Origin: Armillaria gallica | Taxonomy: Eukaryota; Basidiomycota; Agaricomycetes; Agaricales; Physalacriaceae | Direction: 5' to 3' | DNA length: 64,000 bases | NCBI GenBank assembly: GCA_037576215.1 | Contig: JBANDB010000021.1 | Location: forward strand, 558,001 to 622,000 | Shown: one piece after another, positions 1-12,686 of the stretch | Numbering within the stretch: the first letter of the stretch is position 1 | Layout of the letters: each line of letters begins with the position of its first letter | The notes under the pieces: generated by a model | Told to the model about the DNA's origin: nothing | The model's input: the letters and a program-made list of their open reading frames with translations, nothing else | Databases searched by the model: none | Program-made: the position numbers and the translations under genes

Positions 1-542
1 TTCTCAAAGTTCCGATTCGGAGCATTAGACTGTCGCACCCTAGTAATTCGGCTTCAATATGAAACAAACTAGCAGAGGTATCGAAGAATCATATGCCTGA
101 GGAGCGGCCCGAGGTATATGCCTAATTTTGCGGTCAAGCGCATAGCCAACCGTGACCCATAGCTAAGGAGCCAACCCGCCGTTCGACATCCATTGCGGCG
201 TAGCACACGCTTAGGCTTTTATTAGATTTCGACGTTTCCGGATCCTCACGAAGAGCGGATGGGTACTAAATAACCTTCTACTTTGGAAAACAGAGTCCGA
301 CTCGTAGAAAGGGTCCTAGTGTTGGCTGCAGATCTTTCCTGGCGTCAATTGCCGATCCAATACGGCCGTATCAGGGCAGAATGCGCATTGATGGCATCAA
401 AAAATTGGATTGCGGCTAAGTACCTAGGGCAAGAGGCACGCAAGGTATCAGCCAGGATGCATGAATTATTTAAAAGAGGTAAATCCTTACCCGAATGAAT
501 TAAAGCGACCGTTTCCTCTCTCTCTACTCACAAACGAACGAA
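1..542. other. No supported gene
   Basis: Short open frames here lack splice support or recognisable motifs. The last ~200 bases probably include the promoter and 5' leader of the dehydrogenase that starts at 543. Confidence 0.5.
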
Positions 543-1529
543 ATGGGTCTCGACTTGTACTTGAACGGCGTTGCTCTCGTTGTTGGTGCCGGTGGGTCCT
601 GCGTATTATTCTTTTGCGCCTTTAGCTGATGGGCAACTTAGGCTCCGGTATGGGTCGTGCCACGGCTCTGGCATTCGCAGAGGCTGGTGTCCGTGGTCTG
701 GTCTTCGCCGACATCAGGGACAAGGCTGCTGCTGAGGTCGCCGAAGAAGCCAAGGCCATCGCGTCCAACTCTCAGTTCGAATCCTTCGTCGTCCAGGTCG
801 ACATGGGCGACGAAGACTCCGTGAAGAACCTCATGGCCAAGTCAGTCGAGAAGTTTGGTCGCGTGGATTACTGCGCGAACATTGCTGGGGTAAGTTCCCG
901 TGCTCGACTATTACAAGACCGCCTCATTAATCTTTTACCCAGTCATTCGGTAGAGAGAGGAAGCCGTTCGCTGAGACTCCGACGGAGGAATGGTTGGCAA
1001 TCCAACAGACCAACATCAACGGTGTCTTCTTCCTCGTCAAGGAGCAGATCAAAACCATGGAAAAGCAGGAGCGCCTCGTGACGCCATTGACTTCGGAGGC
1101 ACGTCCAGCAGAACGGGGCAGCATCGTCGTCCTATCCTCCGCTGCAGCCGTTATCGCTGTCCCGGAAGGTGGTGCTTACACCCATACCAAATTCGCCACG
1201 AATGGACTCACCAAGGCTGCTGGTAAGTGAACCTTTGGTTTGGATACCATCCATTGATTCACCGCGTTGGAATAGCCCAGGACCATGGAAAGAACGGTAT
1301 CCGCGTCAACGCGATTCTCCCTGGTTATATCTTCACGCCGGGGCTGGCAGCATTCCCTGGTGCAACTCCGGAGACGGCACAGAGGATCCTCGATAACAAC
1401 GCGCTTCACAGATTTGGGGAGCCAAGGGAGATTGGCGATATGGTGGCGATCTTGAGTAGCCCCAGGAACAGCTACATGATTGGTGCCAGTATTCTTATTG
1501 ATGGCGGCCAGACTATCACGGCCGAGTAG
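543..1529 (+). CDS. Short-chain dehydrogenase/reductase (classical SDR), 4 exons
   Basis: NAD(P)-dependent oxidoreductase with unknown substrate. The model joins 543-591, 642-889, 943-1222 and 1276-1529 and encodes 276 residues, the usual size for a classical SDR. Splicing restores the glycine-rich Rossmann motif GAGSGMG at residues ~16-22, which is broken in the unspliced DNA. Further on are the NIAG motif (~96-99), the catalytic serine in VLSSAAA (~164), the YTHTK active site (Tyr178, Lys182) and the proline-glycine stretch ILPGYIFTPG. The C-terminus GASILIDGGQTITAE is typical. The introns are 50-53 nt with GT-AG ends. The start is the first ATG, 16 codons ahead of the first intron. No signal peptide is seen, so it is probably cytosolic. 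Family assignment is firm; the substrate cannot be told from sequence. Confidence 0.93.
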
Positions 1530-2382
1530 ATTTACGCGCTATGTAATATTGATAGACCTGCATTATCTGTACTATTAATCATGATATAATAACCGAAAGT
1601 TGAACATGAAGCGCACACATTCTCTCGAGATGATGGAAATAACCATTGTTTGGGTGACAGACAAGGCCTCTCGTTCAAAGGGAGATTCGGACTCCTCCGA
1701 GTCTCATGGTGCGGCCTCAATCACATGTAAACGGTCGAATAGAAAGACAAACTGAACCTAGAAACGTTGCATGTCATTTCAGTGAAATAGAGCATATGAA
1801 AATTTTACTTTTAACATATGATAATCATTTTGGAGAATCAGTGAGCAAGAAACGGCCTCATACGACAATCTCCCCATTGCCTTGTCAGCGTCGTCGCCTT
1901 CTCGTCATGCAGAGAAATTAGAATACAGTATCACTGGATGTCCGTGATTGCGACGGTGTCGTACAAACGACACCGAGTGTCGCGTCTCCGGAATCGGACA
2001 GGGTCGAGCTTGTCATACTCGTAAGTAATGGGGCGCACTGGTATAGTCTCCGCTGCAGATATGCGGTTTGGTAGCCCGTTAGCCATTGGTCATTGGGGTG
2101 AGGTTGAACATCATTGGTCGGGAGAACCGGCCCGGATTTCTCTCGAACTTTTTTCTCGGGTAATTCCGCTGGCATTTCTTGTTTTCTCGTTTCATCATGC
2201 GGCAATCCTACTCAAGGCGCAAGATATTGCTAGGGACCACGGTTGGCGCTTACCCTTAGCGTATAGACTTGCGGCATGATTTGCTATCGATATCAGATGC
2301 GACTCGGGTTCGTCTAGGCCAGTTATAAGGAATACAAAGTTTGGTGGCTAGACAAGGTCATTGGGTCCTCCTTTGATTAATC
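1530..2382. other. Intergenic, no supported gene
   Basis: This separates the dehydrogenase from the hydrolase. Several short frames occur on both strands, but none has a recognisable motif or splice structure. It should hold the 3' end of the first gene and the promoter of the second. Confidence 0.5.
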
Positions 2383-3665
2383 ATGGTCAAGCATACTCGT
2401 GTCGTTAAGATTACCCCCCTGGAAATCGCAGGTATCTACCTTGTCTTCGCGACTCTGCGTACGTTTTTTCTTTTCCCCCCCCCTTTGTTCGGCAGTGGAA
2501 TAATTTATGTTTTGTTAGCCTTCAAGGTTCTGTACAGGCTCTTGGTCTCACCATGGGACAGAGCCACCAGGGACAAGACCTGGAGACGCGTCGTCAGCCA
2601 CTACAGCGTGCACTACCTTACCCACTTGAACATCGCTCAGCTCCAGTACATTTTCGGTAACTCGTACGACGTCTATGTTGGCTACACCAAGAAGATTGGC
2701 GTTCCCATGAACATTGAAGAGCTTGACCTCGGTGCTAAGATCATGTGGGTTGGTCCCAAGAACCCTAAACGCGTCAACATTTTCCTTCACGGTATGTTTT
2801 TGAAGATTCAAATATAAGCCCCCCATTTAACCCTTTGTTTTAGGTGGAGCCTTCCTCGTCCATGCTCCCGCCGAAGGCTATCCTTTCTGGCGATGGATGC
2901 AAGGCCAACTGAAGAACAGGGGTCTCGACGTCGGTTTATGTGCCTTGTCATACGGTACGGATTTCTATTTTCTAGTCTCTTCTTTAAGTGACAATTGTCG
3001 CCGTAGCTCTTCACCCTGAGGGCGACTACCCCTTGCCTTTACGTCAACTCGTCGTCATGCTCAACCATCTCATTGCCAGCGGCGTTCCTCCTGAGGGCAT
3101 CACTATGGTCGGTGAATCTGCCGGTTCCAACCTGATCCTCATGCTGCTCTCGCACATGCTCCACCCCATCCCCGGCGTCGAGCCTCTCGTCCTACCTCCC
3201 GGCACCAAGCTCGGCGGCGGTTACCTCCTCTCCCCTTGGATCTCCGTTGGCGGTACCGACGTCCCCAACTCGTTCGAAGAAAACAACCACACCGACATCA
3301 CCAGCGCCGACACTCTCCGGGAATGGGGTGCACCTGTCCTCAAGGCCGTTCCCCAGTCCCAGATCCCGTACATGGAGGCATCGCACGCTCCCCAGGGCTG
3401 GTTCGATGGCGCAGAGAACTTGATCAACAAGCTCCTCATCACTGTCGGTGAATTCGAGCCGTTGAGGGACTCCATCGTCACTTTGTACGAGAAGCACTTC
3501 AAGGCGTGGCCCAAGGATCGTGTTACGTACTGCTACCAACCGGGTGGTAACCACAACGACCCTTACTACGACTTTTTCTGGGGTGCCAACCCCTCCGAGT
3601 TCGCCAGCAGCCTGACTCCCACCGTCGTCCAGTGGATGTATGATGTTCACTCCCAGGTCAACTAA
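2383..3665 (+). CDS. Alpha/beta hydrolase (HSL/arylacetamide-deacetylase-like), membrane-anchored, 4 exons
   Basis: Carboxylesterase/lipase-type hydrolase. The model joins 2383-2458, 2519-2791, 2844-2954 and 3007-3665 and gives 372 residues. An N-terminal hydrophobic stretch (residues ~13-40) suggests a membrane anchor or signal. The oxyanion-hole HGG motif appears at residues 116-118 only after intron 2 is removed. The nucleophile elbow is GESAGSN, with Ser191. An acid is available in GEFEPLRD and the catalytic His in PGGNHND. This order (HGG, GxSxG, Asp/Glu, His) fits the alpha/beta hydrolase fold-3 and hormone-sensitive-lipase group, whose fungal members include steryl acetyl hydrolase-like enzymes. 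Intron 1 is exactly 60 nt, so reading through it also keeps frame; the pyrimidine tract and TTGTTAG acceptor favour removal. The substrate is unknown. Confidence 0.9.
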
Positions 3666-4617
3666 ATAATCTACGCGTCAATTGCATACCGCTCCAATAC
3701 TTAATACTCGCATCCCTCACCTATATTACTTATCTATATCCCGCTAGATACAAATATTCCGTACATTGATTAGCTCGCATTCAAACAAATAACGTCGCCA
3801 TCTCCATCTAATGACCTCAGGAAGTTCCAGATGCTTGTTCGAGCCTCGAAACTTAAACCTGGTACTCAATGCCCGCTTGACACAGAAGAAAAAAAGATTA
3901 TCATGTCGCCTTGGAGAGTAATTGGCAGAGATGCCGTGGACGACACGAGGGTTTCTTTGACAAGACACTGTGCATCAGATAAATACCACGCGTTCGAGGA
4001 CAAGTCAGAAGAAAAAACTTCCTTACGTACTGTCAAGAGAACAAGGTCCCATCATATGCATCAAACAGAGACGGACGCCGGGGTTAAAACTTTCATGCGC
4101 ATAACGAACATTGCGGCCAAGCTTGATAAATTGCTAGTTTTTTGAAACGAATAAGTGGCGCAAACGGTGAGTTCGGTGCCGGAGTATTCCACCCAAGTCC
4201 GGCGTCTGTCGCGCTTGAAGTCACCGCTCTTCTCCTTTGGATCTACATATACCTTACCTGCCGCTTTTTTGATCCTGGAGTATGAAAGGATCTTACTCGC
4301 GAGACTTACTCATCTTTCTCTCTGAGGCTCATCTCTGCCTAGAGAGGCAACAGCATTGCGGTAAAGTTTTATTCCATGATGATTAGTACTATGTTTTTCC
4401 ACCGAAGCGTATAGGAATACTATAGCTAATGATATCCAAGATAGTCAAGATATTCCACGGGGTAGATGATGGGTGGGGTAGGGAGAGATAATGGTGAATG
4501 CTTTAAGTCAACTATGTATAGTATTAGAGGGTCGTCAATGTTAGGAATAAACACTTGAAATGCACAACAATAAAGGCAAAATAAGTCAACCGAATCCGTG
4601 AGAAAATGAAATCTATT
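3666..4617. other. Convergent intergenic region
   Basis: This lies between the 3' ends of two convergent genes. Open frames of up to ~100 codons occur but show no family motif. Nothing further is supported. Confidence 0.5.
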
Positions 4618-7600
4618 CTACAGAGGACCGTACCCGCCCATCCCGCTCGGATGAGGGCGGTCAACCATATGATGGATAGCGCCGATGGTAGAAACTGTCC
4701 TAACACTCTCTTCGGTCGTCGAGCCCTCGATCGTTGCAGGCGCGGTGACGAACGAAGCAGCAGCCGTGCTGATGTCCGGATGGCTGCTTGTCACCGACAT
4801 ACCCTCGCTTTCCCGCGGCCTAGGCGTGAAAACGGACGGCGGCGATAAAGAAGTCGCGCTCATGTATGGCTGCTCCGTCGACGTCCTTCCAACGGACAGC
4901 TCCGACCGCGACTCGTGCATCACGATAGGCACATTCGGATGAGGATCTTCATGCGACGACTCGCTCTCCGAATCTCTCTCAATAACGGGCGACGGCTGTT
5001 GCCCACGAATGTACTCGCGTGACATCCCTTCCTCAAACTCTTCTGCCTCTTCCTCCTGCTGCTGTTGAGCCCTCCGCTCTCTCATCTCCTGCCTCTGCCA
5101 CGCCATCGGATGCCCAAACGTCCAATTCTCACCGCCGCTCCCACTCGGGTCCGTCGAGCTCCCCGAACGAGAATGCGTCGCCGAACCGGGGTCTTCCTCC
5201 AGACGGGCCATGGACGAGTCCGCGCGAGAGCGGATTGCACCTTGGACGAGCTCTAGACTCGTTGCGCTGATGTTGTGGATTAGTGATTGGGTGCGAGAGC
5301 GAATTGCGGATAGGGAGCCGGCGCGGGAACGCGAGGAGGAGCCACTCTGGGAGTTGGACCGGGAGACGGAGCCGGATCTGGAGCTGTTGCGGTGTGATGG
5401 TGTGCTTGGTCGAGCGCGAAGAGGTATGAATGGTAGGCGGGGACTTGACCCGGATGGCTCGAGCGTCAATAGGCCGACAACATCCTCGCTCTCTGCTGCT
5501 TCAGGTTGATCTAGTGTATCGCCTTCCTCAATCGGCTCGTCATCCCCTTCCAAATCTGAACTCGACATCACAGGTTGAGGTTCCCCGAACGATGGTGCAG
5601 CACTACTACTCGTTCTTGTCCTCGCTCTGGGGCGTCCTGACCTAGGGAAACTGATAGGGCTGCTTTGGGAAGAAGGACCAGAGGATGAAGGGACGGTCCC
5701 GGAGCGACTCCGATTAGGATGCCTCGGAGGCAGAGGGATCACACTGCCCTGCAAGCTCCTAGGGCTGGCGGCATCAGAACTAGTGCTATAATGAGATCGA
5801 GGAGAATGGGAGGAGGAGGATTCGACGTTGCCCGTCGACTGCGAGACGCGCGAATGAATAGATCGTGCATTGGAATTGGTCGTCGAATGAGGTGTACCAT
5901 GTGAACCAGAGGAGATACTCGTCCCTCGCGTCGGCTTACGGAACTGGAAGGGATATCGTGACGAAACTGGATGTCCCAAGCTCGACATGGACCCTGACCC
6001 GCGTCCTGAAGAACGTCTGTCACTTCCGACGACGCCCAGTTCTGCATGCCCGACGTCTTCATCCTCTTCACCGTCGCCTTCCTCTTCCTCGTCCGCATCA
6101 TCGTTATCACCAGTTCCGCTCGTCGTCTCTTTCTCTGTGGTCACCTTCTCTTCGCTTGGTAGGGACGGAGAAGGCGGGAAAGGCACCTTCTCATCATCTG
6201 ACGATACCTGAGCGGCCTTCGTCGTGAAGGGATAGGGTAGTTCCCTCAGCGGACCTCCGGAAGTAGACGCCTCTGGTACCATCTCCGGCGACGGTTCCCC
6301 TTTCGGACCTCTGAAGAAATCATCGGTAAGAACACCCCTCCGAGATTGAGGCACACTACTGCTCAGACCAACCGCGGCCATGATCTGGTCCATCCCTTCA
6401 AAAGGCTCCGGTGTATCTGCCAGGTCCTTTTTACGAGGAGGCCGTGTTATCGTGAGACAAAAATCATATGCTTCCTGGATACGCGTTTTAGTACACTCTC
6501 GCCAACTCCAGGGTAGCGCATCAGCGAGTGTGGGGTTATCGCTGTAAACCGAGATCGTCTTCTCAGCGTCCTCTTCTTCCCATCGATCCCGAGGACCACA
6601 AAAACCGGCACAGCCATGACCACTGACTGCCCACAGACCGATCCTAAGAATGAGCAATGAATTAGTTATCGACTCAGACACGAAGGAAAGATGCGTTACC
6701 AGCTGAAGAGCAATACTAGTGTTCGCCACGCCGTCCAAGCAGCGTTTGCAAGTAGCACTCCGCGTGCATAACGGGTCAACGCTCCATCATCACGAAAAAA
6801 GGTACCGTCCCGGTTATCGATGCCTGCATCAGCAAGTACAATCTCCCCAACTTGGGGCTCCCAAAATTCCAGGAGCAAAGCTACAGAGATCGCTGCTCGA
6901 GGTAGGAGAAGGGCAACGGTTGGGAGGTTTTGAGCATAGAACCAGAACGTCTCGGCAAGGCCGTCGCGGATGCCGCCGAAGCTTCCTCGGAAGGCGGAAT
7001 AGCGAAGGTAGTGTAGGAAACAGAAATTACGGAAGGATAAGATGGATACGAAGTTGAAGGCTGGGGATGAGAGGTATAAGGGATATATAGAAGGGCGTTT
7101 GACGCGCCATCGCCGCACGAAAGAGTACAAAAGTTCGTATACAAGGAAGACACCGGCGATCTGGAGAAACCAGCACATGATATAGGCGGCTGCGCCGAAG
7201 GTCCAGTTTTTCCCAGAGCCAGGTACGCCGGGCGCTTCGGGGTTAGGGTATTTGGCCACCCTACAAAAATACGATCAACCATGCTAGACAATTGAATGGA
7301 AGAAAAAAAAAACTTACTGAATGATTATGAATACAGCATTGAAGTCGAAGAAAGTCTGAAGGAAAAGGTGTGCGAAGATGAATACACGGAAGAGATAAAA
7401 GTAGACGCGAGCAAAGGGGGAAGGGTTGCGTAAGAGGTCGATATTGAGGCCTCTTGAGCGAAATTTTGGCTGGAGGCCACGGGTTGGTAGATCAGTGGTG
7501 GAGAAGACTGTTGGTGATAGTGCAGTACCAGTGGCCCGTGACCATACACGCGGAGTACTGCCTACTCGTGTATGATCGGTCGGAACACGTCTCTCCTTCT

Positions 7601-7952
7601 CTTCCACACCGTATGCTGAATCCTGCATGCTCACTATCCTCACGGACCGGGGCGTGGCCCTCCTCCCACCAAAGTACGAGGATGGGGGGTGCGAGCTCGG
7701 CCCTGCTTCTTGCACGGTGGTGACGTCCATCGTGGAAGACCGAACGGTCGAGGCTGGAGCAGGGGGTGGAGGTCGCTGGGGAAGCCATGCCGGGTATCCC
7801 TCCGAGTCCATCCGGTGAGGGGAGGTGTTTTCTGAGTGGTCGTTGTCGCCACGGGTATCCGCGGGGGACGTCGAGGCTCCTGGGGACGAAGACGACGTCT
7901 CGGGCTGCTCTGGTGGTGTTTGTATTCGTAACAGTCGTGAAATGAATCGCAT
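4618..7952 (-). CDS. Large polytopic membrane protein with long Ser-rich tail, conserved-type, function unknown
   Basis: Three exons (7952-7318, 7260-6700, 6643-4618; introns 57 and 56 nt) encode 1,073 residues. The first ~175 residues are Ser/Pro-rich and look cytosolic. A membrane module follows: hydrophobic stretches at about 185-211, 228-255, 325-347 and 375-405, separated by a basic loop (RRWRVKRPS). From ~440 to the end the protein is low-complexity, rich in Ser, Glu and Asp, with acidic runs (DEEEEGDGEEDEDVG) and many SRSGS-like repeats, probably disordered and phosphorylated. Exon junctions fall within smooth coding sequence (IIQ-VAKYP and LFSW-IGLWA). I do not recognise the family by name. 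The architecture suggests a regulator or scaffold at a membrane rather than an enzyme, but that is inference. Confidence 0.85.
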
Positions 7953-10085
7953 CGGAAAGAGGTGAGAGTCAGTATAGATATCAACAAGGGGGGTGGATGC
8001 GAAGCAAAAAAGACGTTAAACAGCGTAGCGTTTCGTGGGTTTCGCGTGAACGTTTTTTTGTGGTATTTTTGGGAGAATTATCTGGATGTCGCGTCTCGCG
8101 CTGACTTGGCTCAACCAGTGAAGGAGGAACGCGCGAGCCTCGTGGAGGGTGTGAAGACAGCCTCGTGTCCCTGGTGAACGTGGGGGATAGAGACGAACCC
8201 AACAAAAATCAGGGCGGACAAGCACCGTTCCAGAAACGAACCATCCATTACATATTCAGATAACCGGGCGCTTACCGGGTTTAGGCAATTTCAACAGTCG
8301 CTGCCAATCCGAATAACCTCCGCTTACGGCCGAGAGCCGAGAACGAAATATGCAGGGTTTAAGGAGATAAGAATGGAAATTGTGAGCTAGAAGTTACTAA
8401 AAAAGAATGGAGTTGGGTGGTTCGGTATAACGAATGAAAAGGAGCGTCAGCGCTGCTTGACGGTGGTGGTGGTGGTGGTTAGAGAGAAAGGTGGAAAGGG
8501 CGTTCTGATTGCTCGGCGTTGCCATCAGTCCACCGTGGGCCCTGTATAACTGACACAGTCGAGAGGACCCTGTTTCCCATCCATTTTGAAGCCCCTAGGT
8601 ACAGTACAGGTCGATGCAATGACATATGCAGTAAAAGCCCAGTAGCAGAAGACGTCAGAATAGACATAGAAGAATTCCCTCACTGGCCGAAGGTCAACAG
8701 GTCCCGGCGCTGCGCATGGAACCGGTACCGTTTTATTTAAAGGCCCCCCACGTGGTAGCTACGATTTCAATAGTCGAGGGGGACCTGTGGCGTGCGCCTA
8801 CATGCAGGCAGAGAAGCATCACGGTGCGTCAAGCGCGTTGTCCTTGTCAACACCTGGCCACACAGATTTATACAGAAGGCAAATCCTGTGGTAATGAAGG
8901 GTAATGATCATCAGAGATCTCGGCCTAGAACGTACGCGCACTTACGAGACCTCCATACATTTATTCTAGTACATTGCAAAGCATGCGCACGCAGTCCACA
9001 GCCTATAGGCACAGTCCTTAGTGTCGGAAATCCAATTGAAGCCCAAATTCAAACATGCAATTGCTTTTCATTTCATCGCTTTGCGTGTGGCGTGCGCTGG
9101 ATTAATAATTTCCTCGGTTCCGAGCTGTTGTGGGGAAGGCAAAACATAAAGTCACTTCTGGACTATTTCCCATCGCTTCTAGTAAATAGGAACCAGGAAC
9201 ATAAACTGTATATGTAGGGCCATCAGATGACGCTTGCAGTCCGAAGAACGCCCACGTTTTACCTGAAGGCGACAACAGTAGTGTTAGCAACGTCTAAAAG
9301 GTGAAGTGAACGTCACCGAGGGATAATTTAACTATAAAAAAGTCGATGGTTCCGCAAGTCTGGCGGTTATTTTGAGGAAAGGCAATCGATTGACGAGATA
9401 TGCATGATCATACGCGTCGCCGGTCGGGAAAGGACAAAGTTGTTACGAGAAAATACAGACAGCATCAGTTCTGCAAGCAAGTATGCTGCACAGTGCAACC
9501 GTTTTGTAGTGGGAGAAACAGAAAGAGCACGCAAAAAGAGTTCTCGTCGTCGTCGTTGAGCATCATGACGCGTCTGTCACGTGATGATCATGCACAAGGG
9601 GACGGCCCGATGTCAGCCGAGGTCGTGGTAATTCCCGGCTCGGACTTCTTCCGCTCATAGCAAGGCTGGTTGGTCGGTTTTGGAAGATAATTCAACAAGA
9701 TAAAGCCTAGTATCCCTTTCGTTCAGCAAGCAGGAAGCCCAGGACAAAAGCCCTATACCGTTGCGACACTCGCCATGGCCCATCCATCTTCAGAGCGAGA
9801 CCGAGCCCGGCCAACATTGATACATATTCCCATTACTTGACGAAGTTCATAGAATGGTAACATCCGTGGGTCGATCGAAGCAAATTTTTGGAAGTCCGTG
9901 CTCATGCCTTGCGCAGCGCCTGAAGCTGAAGTTGTGGAAGCATCGTGCTCCGTCCAAGACAGCAGAATGACTTCGTGGCCAAATCTCCGACATAAAAACG
10001 TGGGTGTGGCTGGAAAACGACATAAGACGCTGATCCGCACCGCCACCCGTTTGTTCTTTCGGACTCCCACGTTCAAGTTGAAATC
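7953..10085. other. Long intergenic region, no supported gene
   Basis: About 2.1 kb without a convincing gene. It contains a short GGT microsatellite at about 8463-8479. The part nearest 7952 is the likely promoter of the membrane-protein gene. Open frames near 8792-9217 and 9400-9660 have no motif, no splice support and poor coding character. A stretch at about 9855-9960 resembles 10915-11005, a weak diverged duplication. Confidence 0.5.
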
Positions 10086-10538
10086 ATGGGCGGATTCCCT
10101 GTTGTCTTCATCGGCTACGAGCTCGAAGATGATGCTCTCGACATCTATCAATCATCTAACGGCCCTAGTGAGGCAGTCAAGTCTCTACTCCGCGTCGTCG
10201 AATCGGAAACAAGCAGGCCAGCCAGCATCGTCCGCTACGACGACTCCAGGGGCCAAACACACAAATTTGTCTGCTGCTTTGCGGATCTCAGCGGTCGGAC
10301 CTACTCTCCGGAGGAGATGGACGCTATTCCTGTACCTGCTGGATTTTTCCGCGTGCCGGAGAGGGTCAAGACCAGAGGGGCGCAGTTGGAACGCAAGTTT
10401 TCTCCCAGTGCGATGGTAAATTCTTACGACGCAGATGGCAAGACTCGGGTCGATACCGGTGTAGTGATAGGGTGCGTTTGTTTCACTTCCTTGATTTTCT
10501 TTCGATTTTGATGTTTTCTTAGAGGGTTACCGGCTTAG
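10086..10538 (+). CDS. Small hypothetical protein, 2 exons
   Basis: Exon 1 (10086-10471) reads smoothly from ATG with balanced composition (GYELEDDALDIYQSSNG). A GTGCGT donor at 10472 and a TTTTCTTAG acceptor ending at 10522 give a short second exon to TAG at 10538, for 133 residues. Without splicing the frame runs to 10511 with an unlikely hydrophobic tail. There is no recognisable domain, signal peptide or membrane segment. It lies alone between repeat-rich stretches. It may be a lineage-specific gene or the surviving part of a larger one. Confidence 0.5.
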
Positions 10539-11239
10539 AATAGCGAGGACAGACATCTAGCATTACCAGAGTCGTGATGGCTGCAGGTCGTTGTCGGCTA
10601 TCCTTTTGAGCATACATTCAGTTTCCTTAACTAGCTTACAGCGATATCAAACGTTTCACGGATTCCTTCTCTTCAAATTCAAATTCATTGTACAACCTCC
10701 AGTTTGATATTCCTTTCCTGCCGATTGCTGGTTTCGATTCTGATTGATTTCGAATTTCCCCGTGCATTTCCATTAATGGTGGGCTCCTACTAGCGACTCA
10801 CTGCCAATGGCCGGGTGATTCAACTTGATACTGAGCGATTATATTAGGGTCTTCGCGATGTCTTGCCGAGAGGTAGAGAATAGTTTAGCTTGAGTCAAAT
10901 GGACTATACAGTATACGAGAGTCGATCGTAGCAAGACTTCGGAGGTCCTCCGTGCTCATGCTTCGTACAGCGCCCGCGTGTGAAATTTAGGGAAGCGTCG
11001 TGGTTCCTCCAAATGCCTTGATCGCACAGGCGGTACATATCGAAGACGCTAGGGTCTGCCTGTGAAGATTATACGTTAAGTGGTCACAAACGGCGAGGAG
11101 AAAACACTCAGATTGTCGTCAAGCCCAGCGAGTCGGGTCGGACCCATTAAATCAGGTTTTGGTTTGAAATCGTTGGTAGAGAAGAAGGGAATTGTATACG
11201 CGCCATGGACGATGCGTGTTACAAGGAAGTCGGCCGCAG
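10539..11239. other. Intergenic, weak repeat
   Basis: No gene is supported. The stretch at about 10915-11005 resembles 9855-9960, including a shared run around CCGTGCTCATGC, so it looks like an old local duplication. Confidence 0.4.
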
Positions 11240-11830
11240 GCTGATTATGGAACTGAGCCGCGATGGTCCTCGAATATGTGCTATTGCAAGCCAAGTGAGC
11301 AACGAGAATGACCATTCAATCAGTCCACGCACCTCCGGCTGTTTTCGTTACTACCGCCCCCGCACAGTGTTTCACTGTCGACAGCTTCTAGTGCCTAGGA
11401 TGCCATCGATGCTCGCTATCATGCAATAACTCAACCGGCGAACAGTCAGGCAAATGGCAGCAACGTACCCTATACTATTTAGTATTGCGATGCCCACCAT
11501 CCATCTCCAGAGCGATAGTCAACATCGATATCCAGGGCAAGAAGCCGTCGAGGATGTACTGTGCGATGATGGTGGTCGAAAGGAGAAGGCAAAGAAGCAC
11601 CGAAACTCGGAATTCGTATTGCGTCACTGATTTCCTTCTTCAACCTAATCGAAAATATTGGAATACGGGGGGTCGTCAAGATCGATATCTAGGACAAGAA
11701 GCCGTCGAGGATGTGCCATGCGATGATGGTGGTCGAAAGGAGAAAGCGAAGAACCAATGCGACTCGGATTTCCTATTGCGGCACTGATTTCCTTCTTCAA
11801 CCTAATCGAAAATATTGGAGGATAATTCGA
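11240..11830 (-). repeat. ~430-bp repeat, copy 1 (inverted), with extra partial tandem unit
   Basis: The reverse complement of about 11240-11690 aligns over its length with the direct copies at 13262-13690 and 13930-14310. Shared landmarks in order are the Ser-rich block around CGACCACCATCATCGCA, GCCCTGGATATCGA, TTGCCTGACTG, GGCACTAGAAGCTGTCGA, GGAGGTGCGTGGACTGA and TCATTCTCGTTGCTCAC. A second partial unit (about 11680-11830) repeats the first third in tandem. No intact coding frame or terminal inverted repeats are seen. Confidence 0.75.
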
Positions 11831-12686
11831 AAAGACAAAGGCTATCTCATTCATTCAAAAAGCGAGAAGTCTAGGGGGGAAAGCTTACCCCATACCGTTT
11901 AGCGATACCATCATGGAGTCGTCAAGCCCACGGGACCAACTGAAAACGTGAGGTGAGCAATGAGAAAGACGAAGTCACTGCGATTCAACTAAGCTCGAAC
12001 GATATTTGAGAAATCGCGTACTTGAGATTAACGAAAACGTCTGAGGAATAGCATCCGTTAGCCTGACAATTCCGCAATAGATGTTGACAGAGAGTTCCTT
12101 GGGCCTTTTATACTGACAGTGACCTTGTTCAAATGACTTTCTTTCGCGAAAGAATTCTTCACTCCCAGAAATGCGTCCTGCGACGGACTGAGATCGTACC
12201 TCAAGGCCTCAGGTCTGTTTGTTGAGCGCTTCAGAAAGGAACAGGTGTTTCTGCAAGGTGATGTATCTGAAAGGGTGCTGTTCTCTGAAGCTTGCTGGAT
12301 CCGTCTTCTGAGATGAAGAGCGAGCGATGCATGAGAATAGTGAATGATTATATATAATGTAGACATTTAGAAACATGAAACGATATTCTGAGAGTAGGTA
12401 GAAGAGGAGAGCAAGCGATAGAGGTAGGAGCAAATTATGTAGCGAAGGCAATGAAACATGTATGCCAAAGTTGAGGTAGAGGGTTGCCGACGAAATATTT
12501 AAGTACATGGCCTGGCAAGACCAGCGTCGGGGCCGGGTGTCGTATTATGACGGGAAACGGGAGAATTAGGGCGTCGGAGCGATGGAGAGTAGGGGCGTCG
12601 ATACAATGGGTCCTCCAGGTAACGACTGAAGGTAGATGCTGGATGGTAAGGGGAAATGTTTAGCCAAAACGACGGGCGGCACCGGC
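11831..12686. other. Intergenic, no supported gene
   Basis: Downstream flank of the minus-strand DUF202 gene. Short hydrophobic frames on the minus strand (12058-12508) have no supporting motif. Confidence 0.45.

Noticed and set aside
3192..3650. Long minus-strand open frame opposite the hydrolase
   Set aside because: It is the antisense of a well-supported exon with GxSxG and HGG motifs; its openness follows from codon bias of the sense gene.
5865..6227. Plus-strand open frames opposite the Ser-rich tail of the large membrane protein
   Set aside because: They mirror the low-complexity coding sequence on the minus strand and have no domain of their own.
8463..8479. GGT microsatellite as a possible functional element
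   Set aside because: A short trinucleotide run with no nearby gene structure; too common to report as a finding.
12058..12508. Minus-strand hydrophobic small protein downstream of DUF202 paralog 1
   Set aside because: AT-rich sequence yields chance hydrophobic frames; two overlapping frames are equally open and neither has a homologous motif.
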